From the NCBI RefSeq assembly GCF_036711975.1, contig NC_091975.1, positions 4,094,501 through 4,158,500 of the forward strand: a stretch of 64,000 bases of DNA, written 5' to 3'. A program made the position numbers and the translations under genes. The notes under the pieces were generated by a model that saw nothing but the letters and a program-made list of their open reading frames with translations, searched no databases and had not been told where the DNA came from. This document shows, piece by piece, positions 51,301-62,085 of this stretch. Each line of letters opens with the position of its first letter. Position 1 is the stretch's first letter. This DNA comes from Onthophagus taurus. Taxonomy: Eukaryota; Arthropoda; Insecta; Coleoptera; Scarabaeidae.

Positions 51301-54300
51301 AAAACTTTGATATTGGGAACAAGTCGAAGACATCTACCAACTTTACTTTTTATTGTTCGAGGGATATTCAGTTCAAATTAATTTCTTTCACCCGTTTCAT
51401 ATAATCTGCTATCTAACGATAAAAATAAATTGATAAAATGCGAAAAATAGTTAAAATTAAATAAAATTGTTGCAATTCAACGAATTGAAACCTCGCGGGG
51501 AATTTGGGTTTCTGGTTGAGCGATAGGTGGAAAATTTTAACAACGGGAACACCGACAAATTGTTTAATTTAATTCAATATAACAGTCAATTAATTTTATT
51601 TGGATGCTTTGTATCGAAATTTCCGTTTATAAGTAAAAATATTCAGCGAGGTTTAATCCAATTTTGAAACGTTATTGCAATTTCAGATTCGAAATTAATC
51701 TGTTTTTATATTTTTTAAATAGCTCATCCCTAATCGGAAATTCCTCATACTCTAACACTATTACAAATTTACATAGTTAACCTAAACAAACAAAACGTGA
51801 TATACTAAAATCCCTTTTCTTAATCCCAACACTATTAATTTGTTAAAATAATTCATCGCAACGTTTACATCACCATAATAAACATTATCTTATCTTATAT
51901 CACTTTTACGTGAATTTGATTCAAATTTCAAGTGGATATACAATATCTTTTTGATAGTCGCCGTCATAAAATCGTTTAGTTTAGTCACAAGTTCCGGGTT
52001 CAATCTCTACTCGGTACTCAATACCGATTTTTCCGGTACATTGAGCGACGTGTGGGGCAGTCACGCAGTTTACCACAGTCGCACCAACGACGACGCCGAG
52101 ATCCTACATATATTTCAGCCCATTTGGCGACAAACGAGCGCTGAAATCGCACCGTCCTGAAACCGTTGTATCGTTATGTTCACTAAATTGTTTTACGACC
52201 AGTTTTAGTTAAATTTTATGATAAATAATGCAAATATTTCGATATCAATACAAATATGTTATAGATTTTTTTGGAAAAGGTAATTTTCTCCCTAAATTGA
52301 TCGCACATCTAAATCCGTATCAGAGGTTTAGCATATTTTAGGAAAACGACATTTTAATGGGCGTTCGAAATACAAGGGAGAAGGCCTTCTGAAGTTTCAG
52401 GGTGCGGAGATCTCGCGCGATAACGTCATGAAATATTTATACCTGACCTGTCGATGCGGAAGTTACGATATTTCGGGACAACCCTTATAATTCATAAATG
52501 GGTTTGGAAGTTTTTGTTTAGTACCTTGTTAAATAAATTACTATCAAAGGTACTATGTCAATTTTTTTAAAATAACTCTTTCCTATAAAGTTAAAATTGG
52601 ACGCAATTACAACATAACATACTATTAGAACACTAGATACTACAGATACATAGATAATAAATAGATAAAGATTTAATCGTAATTTTAAACGAAAATAACA
52701 TTATTTATTATTTGTGTTTGGAATATTAATTTAAATGTATAATTGATATTAGGTGTCGTATTACCCCGTATTATAGTAAATATATGCCGTGGTGATAAAC
52801 AGAGAATAAATACGCAAATTGCAGCACACAGAGAAATAAATATCGATAGAGTTGTCCGGGCGGGAATATAATTAGCCCGTTGATAAAATAAAATTGAAAC
52901 GGATAACCTGGGTTTTGAAATCATTATTTTGGCAATCGCCTATAATTATGAAAGGACATTAAAATAATAATACACAAAAATAGATGAATTAAATTAAAAT
53001 TATTTATTAACATTTTCATCTTTTTTAATTTCTATATAATTTAGTAAATTAAAGATGTATTTGGTTAAGCACAAGTATTTAATTTAATATCCTTCGGCAA
53101 ACGATATTCCATTTGAATATTAGAACCGTTCGCCTCCGCCAGAATGATGTATGTAAGTACTTAATGCGAGACGAGCCGGCGATTCGGTTTGGCTAATGAA
53201 ATGCAAACACAATAACTCCTAAGAGTGAGTTGCCTAATTAAATTCCGCACTCCCAAACTAGAAGAGAAGAGGACACCGCCCGAGAATAGTACCCCTAATG
53301 AATTCCGACTTATTAAATTTCATAAGCTCTCCATGTAATGAACAAAAACCGGGGGTACGACGAAAGTCCTTTTCACCTATGTGCCATAGCATCAAAATCA
53401 ATTGGATTAGAGGTCGATTTTTCATTCGAAGCTTTGGAAAAAGCTTTGTGGTTCATAACGAGATTCACAATGCAGACACGATCGAAAAAAAGAGAAAACA
53501 GTGGAAATATCCTTTGATGTAACGGAACTTTAATTTGACGTATACGTGGGCGCCAACGCCGTGATTAAAGAATCCGACGGCGTTTCGTCCTTCCGTCGCA
53601 ACCTTCCTCAGGCGCCACCGTTGGTTGCATCCCGACGCATCATCTCCAAGCTTGGTGTAAACAAGGTCTCGGGTGAAATAAATTACTTTTCGAATCGGAG
53701 AGGTTTTTAAATTGTTCGGGGGTGTGCTACGATAACCCTCTGACAGTCTGTCTTCGAAATTGAATTAGGTGCTCGTTGTTTTCGAGTGGAAAGATGTGCT
53801 CGAAGGTTTCGGACGTGGGAGTGTTTTTAAAACGACAAATATCCACTTTTCATGTTATTCAAAATGATTTGGAATTAAAACGCATGTATTTTTCAATCGT
53901 TTTTTGTTGTTTGACATCGTGATTTGGAAAGTTCATCGTTGGGACAAATGATCCGGTAAACCGTTTCCAGTTGGTCTTTACCCAAACGGTCAGCTGACCG
54001 TGTCATATTGTTAAACATTACTCGGGCAGCTAGGGTCGTACCGCAAATAGTCCGACCTCCGATTGCGGGTTGGTTCGGTTTGAATGGTGTAAACAAGGCT
54101 TGTCAATTACCTGTGTGGTGTCGGGTTTCCAGTTATTTATATTGACTATTTTGCTTCTAAATAAAATTTTATCGTTTCATTAATCAAAATCATCACTATA
54201 TTAACCCAACCCATAATAAGTCTTCGAAATCTTTAATAACTTTTGTTGCTATCTGTACATCGTATATTACAAATACTTAATAACGTAAAAATAATAATGA

Positions 54301-55594
54301 AATAATATCATGAGAATGTCCTGCTGAATACATTTTAATATGCTTGACAGCTTCAATTTTAATAATTAAATTTGTTCGTATATCGTACAATATGGTCGTT
54401 GAGATCTCGCCGTTAAATAGCTTAGAGTGCGCATGATATTAACGAGAAAGGGTAGAAAGGGTTGAAGCGCTCCGGGGAACGCATCTCCGTATTCGAAGCT
54501 TTGTCGACCGTATAGCAATTTTGCCCGGAAGCTGTTGGTTCTTTTGCAGAATAGAATACCACTCCACCATTTTGGCTTATCGTCTGCTTTGAAAACCTTG
54601 TATATGCAAATCGTATTAGAAAAGTGAAAAATCACCAAAAAAATTATATTTGTAATAAAATTAAAGTACTGCTCAGACCTTTTTGCTAATTTTATTATAG
54701 TTGTGCTAGATTGTGGTTTTGATAATTCAATAAATACCCGTACAGAGTAGAAAGTTAATTAAACTTCGTGTAACTAAAATTCATTAACGCTCGTTTACGA
54801 GGCTGTTTATTGAAAACTAGACGAAAGCTGCTCTAAACTAAAATCAAAATCGCAAAAGCCGCCTGCCTCGATTTCATGCGTTATTAGCTCACCGGACGCA
54901 AAAAGCAATCAAATCTACATTAAACATTATACGCGACCTGGTTCCAGTTATTCCCGTACACGAGGATGGCCTGGATAAAATTTAATCCGGATAAACGGGC
55001 CGACGATCGGTTGAAGGGCTTTTGTTTTTGTTGTACTGTTGTTTATTGGGGCTAGCGTAGGTAATCTGTTCGATAGATACGTTTAAAAAACTTTTCAACA
55101 CAAAAAAAACGCTCACCTGGGAACCGTTCGAATCAAAAATTTAATGTGATCTCAAAGTTATTTTATGCCTTGTTTACTTCGGGAAAGTTTTTAGTTTTAT
55201 TCCGAATGAACGTGTGCAAACAAACAGAAATTCGTAAGCTTTTACAACTACCGGAGTACCAATTTTTACTAGAACCCTCTTCCGGTTTTACGATAGAAAT
55301 TAAATGCAAACGAGTAGAAACTAGCTCAATGAAAATTAAAGTTTAGTTTTTGTATTTAAAAAAAAATCTTTATTCCAATATCACAGATTTTCGTCAATGT
55401 TTTGAACAAAATTTAATATATTCAATGAAATTTTAACGAGCTACTAAAGTTTTATATGATTTTATAAATTATGTATTTAAACACAAAATCCAATTTTAAT
55501 TATTTGATATTTTTTTCGGAAAAACACAAAAAACAATGTTCTATAAATATCTATCTAAATAGGTTTTCTGATTATTTAATTACGTTCAACACGA
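48386..55594. other. Intergenic, no supported gene
   Basis: AT-rich with GC-richer patches at about 49690-49930, 50400-50580, 51960-52160, 53100-53840 and 54400-54620. None gives an exon with start, splice sites or motif. GGTTCAATCTC at about 52000 resembles a tRNA B box, but no cloverleaf can be drawn. The 201-base ORF at 55146 is unsupported. Confidence 0.4.
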
Positions 55595-56160
55595 TCATCT
55601 TCTATCTTTCTCACAAGACACTTTCTTCTTTAGGGTTCTCATAAACAGTCTCCTTACTGCCTTCGAACAATGTATATTTCTAATTGTCAACATTATCAAA
55701 CTTTCGTTTCTAAATGCTTCATGGTCATTACAAATTGCCCATCTCTTGGGCGGTCGTCCTTGTGATCTTTTTCCTTTCAGTCGTCCATACATGCATATTC
55801 TGGCCAATCTCCTCTCATCCATTCTTTCCACATGCTCCTTCCACTTTTTCTTTCGTACTTTTGTCTATTTTACTACATCCGGTATGTTACACCTTTTTCT
55901 GATAGAGGTGTTGGTCTGCCTATCTCGCAGTGTCACATTCAACATAAATCACAAGACTTTTATCTTCATCACCTTCATATTCTGTTATGTAACATGCATA
56001 ACTTGTTCTATTACAGAGTCTTCAACTTGTAGTTTGCAGCGTCTTGGTTCTTTGGATATTACCATACATTTTGTTATCTCCGTTGATATTTTCATATTGT
56101 ACTGCTTAGCTGCAAACTATGTTAATATTTTGCATCCCTATCTTGTATCCTATCATAGTA
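55595..56160 (-). mobile_element. LINE reverse transcriptase, 3' part (minus strand)
   Basis: The minus strand reads QYNMKISTEITKCMVISKEP (about 56109-56050) and RRCKLQVEDSVIEQVM, skips to QTNTSIRKRCNIPDVV, then EHVERMDERRLARICM and KGKRSQGRPPKRW (about 55780-55740). This is the post-catalytic and C-terminal order of insect RTE/CR1-type LINE proteins. Compared with the family, the segment between EQVM and QTNT is shortened, and there are stops. The element's 3' end is to the left. Confidence 0.85.
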
Positions 56161-56169
56161 CCAAGGCTG

Positions 56170-56340
56170 GAAAATAAACTTGAGTTCTACCAGCCAACAG
56201 AACAAGATAGGATTACACCAGAGCAGTAATTCTTCTATTTGTAGAGTTCCATAAGGCTTTCGACACGATTTTAAAAGCCACAAATCTTATTTAACTACTC
56301 GGCCAAAACATCTTTTGGATGAAATTCTTAAACGTTATCA
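56170..56340 (+). mobile_element. Inverted 5' part of the adjacent LINE
   Basis: The plus strand reads LEFYQPTEQDRITPEQ (about 56180-56226), followed by VEFHKAFDTILKATNLI (about 56244-56294). These are the EYYQPTEQAGFR and DYEKAFDT blocks that stand N-terminal to the KIST block of the neighbouring minus-strand piece. The two parts of one reverse transcriptase thus lie head to head with the upstream part flipped. Confidence 0.8.
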
Positions 56341-57627
56341 TGTTTGTAACACATGTTAGTAAACCTCTACGAAATTTCGTGTTTGTTATCTTACTTTTTG
56401 AGGGTGATGAGAACAGTAATAATATGCAAGAAAGTACTTTGTTAATTCATTTAATTAATAACAAATTTTATTACTTTATAAGTTAATTTTTAAAATTCAT
56501 GATAGTTTAATGCAAGCCAAGCGAATTAATCCATTTTAAATTCCATAGAGTTTCGGTGAAATGTTGCAGGCGTTCTGACGAACAGCTTTCGGTGAGTTTT
56601 TGTGTGCAGTGCTGGTCAACCCCAATTTGTTGAAAACCACTGAAAAACCAGGTCAATTGTCGAAAACTATTGACATTTTGCTAGTTTATTCAACAAATTT
56701 GGATTATTTGGAAATTTGTAACGATCATGGATTATTTTTCTTTATTTATACAATGATAATTAAAAAATTTCGTTGTATAATTTAATAATTTGATAATACA
56801 ATGAAAATGAAACATCACATATTGTTTTTACGATTTACAAAAATTCTAAACCTGATTTCCCCCAATTTTATAAATTGTTATTGTTCTTTCACGACTGACG
56901 ATAACGAGTTTTTGAACGTGATTTTTTGTAATTATGCCCTTTCCGACACAATTTCAAGAGTCGTTTTTCATTTTTTACATCTGGCAATTAGGATCCTTGA
57001 ATTTACGAACCATTTCGCTGTTTTCATGATTTTTTCTGGCGATTCATTTTGATTTGCAATATTTCATCGAAATTGGAAGTTATTCGTGAAATATAATTTC
57101 AAATTACTTGAAATGTTTGGTTCTTTTCGTTGGATTCAATATATTATTGTTGATAAGTAAAAGGATGGGTATTATATACATTTTCCACTTATAATAAATC
57201 ATTTGCGTTAGCTATCGTTGCACTTTAGGAGGTCTGCCAGCGCCACCCGTCGAAAGCTTGGAAATTTACGAGCGTTTTAAGCGCGAAAATATGTAAATAC
57301 GAACGAAAATTATGCTAATTCACTCTAGTAGTCTGTGATTACTACATACGAACTGAATATAATCATATTTTTGTAAAATCTATTTCAATTTCTTTTCTTT
57401 TTATTCAACTTTTTTTATCTTAACCTTTTTTTCCGTGTAATTTTCTTATTCAACACGCTACAGAATCGCGATTCGCAGCAAAACGGCGCCAAAAGTAGGT
57501 CCTCGGTGTTATCCTTTATGACCCAGAAGGGCGCGTAGTTTGGCAGCAACCCGCTCGGAGGCGCCCGACGCGCTCACAGCCGCAACAACGTTCACCAGCA
57601 GTCGATAGCGTGACCTGAAGAGCTTTA
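56341..57627. other. Intergenic, no supported gene
   Basis: AT-rich. The open frames at 56600 and 56801 are short and lack motifs. GC content rises from about 57440 toward the promoter at 57636. Confidence 0.4.
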
Positions 57628-57632
57628 CAGCT

Positions 57633-57668
57633 TTCAGTCAACGCGCGTTCGTTGTCGGGTTCAGACGT
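57633..57668 (+). promoter_or_regulatory. Inr plus DPE core promoter
   Basis: The initiator TTCAGTC (A+1 at 57636) is followed by AGACGT at 57663-57668. That is exactly +28 to +33 and matches the arthropod downstream promoter element RGWYVT at every base. No TATA box lies upstream, as expected for an Inr/DPE promoter. The surrounding 57480-57720 is GC-rich. Confidence 0.7.
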
Positions 57669-57818
57669 AGGTACTTCGTGATACATTTCCGTTCTTGTAA
57701 ACGTTCGGATACGCGACAAATACTCTTATGAGTATTCCTTATCTAAAAGGGATACTCGGTTTTTGACAAGTTCTTATTGCGAGTTAAAAAGTGACTTCAA
57801 CGATGTTTCTTCGAAAAT
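57636..57818 (+). CDS. First exon of an incomplete gene (5' leader plus M-F-L-R-K)
   Basis: Starting from the Inr/DPE promoter, a roughly 167-nt leader leads to ATG at 57803. The exon gives only ATG TTT CTT CGA AAA T before GTAAGT at 57819, so it ends in phase 1. No acceptor inside the window opens a convincing second exon in that phase: candidates at about 57904 and 62933 give an immediate stop, others soon after. The rest of the gene is probably beyond 64000. The phase-1 first exon is the same arrangement as in genes A and B. There is another, out-of-frame ATG upstream (57739). Confidence 0.5.
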
Positions 57819-59480
57819 GTAAGTTTTGAAAAAACTTTTTTTAACTTTTTATTTGAAAGATGTTGGATTGAAGAGAAGAATGTTTACATTTTTCTTAGAA
57901 GAATTTAATCTTGTTATCCCAGTAAAACATTGCCTCGGACAATCGATCTTCGACTAATCTCGTTGACTCCCCGGACGTTCCGTATCAATTATGGACGATG
58001 GATCGAATGGAATCCTCGCGGATGCAGTTTGAAGCGTAATTCTATTTGTGAAAACCCTACCGGGGGTCCGAGCGAAGGGAGGCCAAATCTCTAGAGATAC
58101 TCATACCTCGTGTGCTTCCCTTTTCCCCACCCATTTAAGTGCACACTATTTCTTTCTAGTAGAATCCACCACGAAACCGTAATCGAGAAAAACGCTGTTC
58201 TGTAATTTTACACCGCGTTTCTAACGCTAGTTCTTTAATTCTTCTTTGTGCAGCTCATTTCAACCTGCATTGTCCTCTCTTTTCTAACGAATTCTATTGT
58301 GTTTTTTCTCTATCTATTTCATTTTATTTGCAATTTTCTTATCTTATTCGTATTATTTTTTCGTATCATCTCCTTGTATTGTTTGAATGTGGAAGTTTCG
58401 TATTTTCTAATTTCCGACTCCGAGGGTGCTGACGTCGCTATAATCCCACTGGATCACAATGGCATTCTCGAAATGGGATGCCACTGTCATTAGTGTAGCG
58501 AGACGTCAGTGTCGTTGGACAGATAAAAACGCTACAAATGCCACTAATGTCCCCGTAGTAGAAGGGGAGGATTCGTAAGGATGGCACCGAGATCGTTTAG
58601 CTGCAGGATGATACGGAGTGATAAGTAGATTAGGGTGGTCGAAATCGGGTTAGTAAAGAAGGGAAATGAAAGAAACGAGATAAAAAAAAAGAAAAAATAG
58701 TTACATGAAAAGAATGGTTTTAAATGGTGTGGTTTTAATGGGGCGATTCTCGAATTGAATTAAGAGGAGGTGATGTGCGAAAATATGCTTTTCAGGGGGA
58801 ATAAGTAGTATCGCAAACATCGCGGAGAGGGTGTGATAAAGCGATGATGCATGGCCGTGTCGGTGAAGAGGTCCTCTTAAGCCCTCGCTTAATATTCAAA
58901 AGGCGCGCGGGGACAGAGCAGCCTTTTCAGTTGGTGGTAGGGCGGAAGTCGAGCTCCCAAAAGGTAAAAAGCCAAAGAAGCTTGTTGCCAGTCTCTCCCT
59001 TTAAAAGAGAAAAAGAACTTTTCAAGAACATTTAAAAACAAAAAAAAAATTTTCGATTATTGTGTTTAAAACATGAAAGTAATACACTTTTCGACTGTCA
59101 CAGTAAGAAGTAAAACTGGTAAAACAGACCATATCCCTACCAAAACCCGACTCCAATTTGTATACAATGCGCATTCAGCAGTAAAGTAAACGAGTGACGA
59201 GGACAGCTTTCAGATGCTGTCCCCGCACTACACCATTGTGTAGTCTAGCATTATTCATCATTTTCGAAGCGGCAACAATGCCGATTGTTGCATTTGGACC
59301 GTTTAGGTCTATTATATCCACGTCTCTGTTTATAGAAGCGTAATTTACGTTAGCTAATTACCCAAAACTATATGCATCTAGGACTAGGTGTAAACTTTGG
59401 GTATTAAAAAGATATTTATTTAAACGTCAACTTATCTTTAAAAAAAATTGTTATAATTTTACTGCGATTCCAACAATACT
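57819..59480. other. Probable intron or intergenic sequence
   Basis: If the exon ending at 57818 is real, this is its intron. A T-rich frame at 58248-58493 looks hydrophobic, but its acceptor phase does not fit the first exon. A purine-rich stretch lies at 58560-58850. Confidence 0.35.
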
Positions 59481-59489
59481 AGAACACTA

Positions 59490-59780
59490 GAGAGGAAAAT
59501 CTTGGACCAACTATATGAGAAACCTCGAGTTTCAGAACATATAAAGCTCAAACGAGGCAGAAGAGGACGGTCTAGAGGCAGGCAACTGATTGGGAAGCTC
59601 AGAATGCGATGGGACAATGAAATGTGGAAAGATGCTAGATACATGTTAGGAGCTGCAAACTAGAAAAAAGCATCAAAAGACAGAGATGGACGAAAGCTCG
59701 AAGTTGAACGTCATTGGATGGATACTCAACAACTTTGTCAAACTACACCTCTATGGTCTAGTTGTATGGGTGAGTAGTAT
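59490..59780 (+). mobile_element. LINE 3' end fragment (plus strand)
   Basis: One frame reads VSEHIKLKRGRRGRSRGRQ, then LRMRWDNEMWKDARYMLGAAN, a stop where Trp is expected, and KKASKDRDGRK (about 59530-59710). This matches the GRRxxGRPxxRW..D...DAR.LG..NWR..A.DRDxW tail of insect LINE proteins. The upstream reverse transcriptase is absent: a typical 5'-truncated insertion. Confidence 0.75.
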
Positions 59781-61710
59781 GTTGTCTAAAATGGTCGGTT
59801 CGCCAGAATCTCGTCTATAAAAAAGGCGTAATTTAAATAGATGAGTTTGAATTGAATATGAGAGGCAGTATACTGCTCTTATCTTGGTACTTGATATATA
59901 AAATTGAGTTTATTGTAATATTTATTTGATTTAAAACACAATTTTATGATTTGATATTAGGTATCTGAGTAAGTATTTTTAATTAAAACCAATAACTGTC
60001 ATCAATAACATAATTTCATTTGGTTCTCCTTAATACAAGAATGCACATAACGTGTAAAGGCAATCAATACGTCAGTCCCAACATATCATCTAGTAATCAC
60101 GCGATGAGCTTTCGCGTTTACCATGAAGACAGCATGACGCCACATCGCCATCGAATCAAGTTTAATGGTTACACAAACAGTGATTCCGTGTTTACAGTAT
60201 TGCACCATACATGTTTATAGAGAGTTAAAATATATTTATGTTAAATAGTTACTTAAATATACTTTGTCAATATGTTTCATTAATCAATACAATGACGACT
60301 AAAATAGTTTTAATATTTAATAATTTATTAATTTGAACGTTCTTTTCCAAGTTATTTTTATAATTTTTTTCTTTTTTACAACCCAATTTTACTGGGTTTC
60401 ATTAAGAATCCTTGCAGAGTCCTTATTAAATCAATCCAACCTTAACGAGCGTAACGGTCGCGAAATATGCAGCGCAGAGAAAAGGGCTCGAGCACAAAGG
60501 TGCTTTAATTAGAAGGTAACCGGTCTCAAGCGCTGCAATATCCAACGTCTTTTAATAAAATCGAGCGTAAAACGCGGGTTAAACGCGCTAGGGTCGGGAC
60601 TTATTACATCCGACAAGTAATTAGTGCTTATTATTACCGTTCAAGTTTTTTTTTGGCCCATAAAAACATCAAAACATTTTTGAATAAAAGGTTATTTTTT
60701 GTCATCCGCAATATTGACTTGAAATTAAATCAGTGTTTGGAAACGACCAACGCAACGTAACCATTCCCATGAGAGGTTCCTTGTTTGCCAGAGTCGAAAG
60801 AACACACAAACACACCATGTATATCCGGCGGCGCACGTAAACGAGGTAGATACGCGACCGTTGCGGACCGGCTAGCGCACGTTCGAGCGTCGCGACGCCG
60901 TGTTTAAGTTGCATGTTTATGCGGGAGTGCGCTGCAACCCCTCGCAAAAAGAAACGAACACATACCCGGAACTACACGACGTCCCTTGGTGCCGCCGAAG
61001 TTTGTTTTACCGTAACAGACCAAACAGACGCAAAAGATGAGATTGTTAATTGTGAGGCGCGTACGCATCTTGTTTGCATATTTCAAGCTGCTTTTTCCAT
61101 CTGTTTGGATGTTGAACGTACATCAAAGTAAAACTCTCGTCGGTGATTAAAGGAAGGCGACGGATTTTATCGACGTGGTGTTAGATTGTAACACACTGTT
61201 AAGTCGAGTTACATAATTACTTCGTTTGGAACTGGTACCTCCTTTTCTTTTAAACCGAGATAATTTTAGGGATAATGATAAGGGGGAATTGGAACTCCTC
61301 TTTTTATGTAGATATAAAACCTTCTTCATTTAGATGGAATATTAAATAAATTTGCAACGTATGTAAAGAGAGATTTGCTATAAACTATATTCATTTAATC
61401 CTGCTGCAGAATATTTTACATATAATTAAGCATTAATTAAAGAGACACCTGCATAATTCAATATGATATCCAGAAACGAGTGATTCGCCGCATCTAATGC
61501 TTTTAAATTAGAAAATTATACAAACAGTATTAGCATCGAAAACATGCAATGTCATGTATAATATGAGTAAATGAAACTTCATTTCGAAACACTGCTATAA
61601 TACAAGTATCGAAGATATAAATATTACGTCGTATAGCTCCAAACAATTCCATGTGGTACAATTTTAGTTGTCGGTGTTACATATAATTAATAGAAGGCTA
61701 GGTTTTGCTT
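59781..61710. other. Intergenic or intronic, no supported gene
   Basis: A GC-rich block at about 60780-61130 has overlapping frames on both strands and no motif; it may be regulatory. The rest is AT-rich. Confidence 0.4.
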
Positions 61711-61713
61711 GAA

Positions 61714-62085
61714 GAAGAGTAGATACAGCTGGCAGAAGTCTAAATACTGCGAACTTAATAATTCTGTAGACTGTACTGCCGGCAGAAAACTAGATACTGC
61801 TTATCAAAAATTCGGTACAGCATTCAGAAAATTGGATGCTGCTACTAGAAGACTTCGTATTGCTCATAGAAGACTAATTGCTGCTAGCAGACGACTAAAT
61901 ATTGAGAATAGGAAATATAATACTGCTAGCAGAAGATTAGATACTATTAATGGAAAATTTAATACTTGTAAAGGACTCAATATTGTTAGGTTAGGTTGGG
62001 TTGGGTTAGTCCGCGTCCAGAAAACTGAACAGTGCTAATGGCAGACTTTAATACCATGATATAAACATTCTGGATACTACTAACA
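61714..62085 (+). repeat. 21-bp minisatellite with open reading frame
   Basis: About 14 units of AGAAGACTAGATACTGCTAGC and variants follow one another. Because 21 is a multiple of three, one frame (61709-62038) stays open and encodes the heptad R-[KR]-L-D-T-A-[ST]. The ORF is a result of the repeat and is not taken as a gene. Near the end, 61986-62009 reads TTAGGTTAGG then TTGGGTTGGGTTAG, a short run of telomere-like words. Confidence 0.75.

Noticed and set aside
51990-52010. tRNA-like B box GGTTCAATCTC
   Set aside because: No A box and no acceptor stem can be drawn around it. The same holds for GGTCAAATCCC near 24332.
55746-56177. 143-codon plus-strand hydrophobic ORF
   Set aside because: It is the antisense shadow of the minus-strand LINE reverse transcriptase.
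61986-62009. Interstitial telomere
   Set aside because: Only two perfect TTAGG units and a few variants; GGTTAGGTT words are common in insect DNA.
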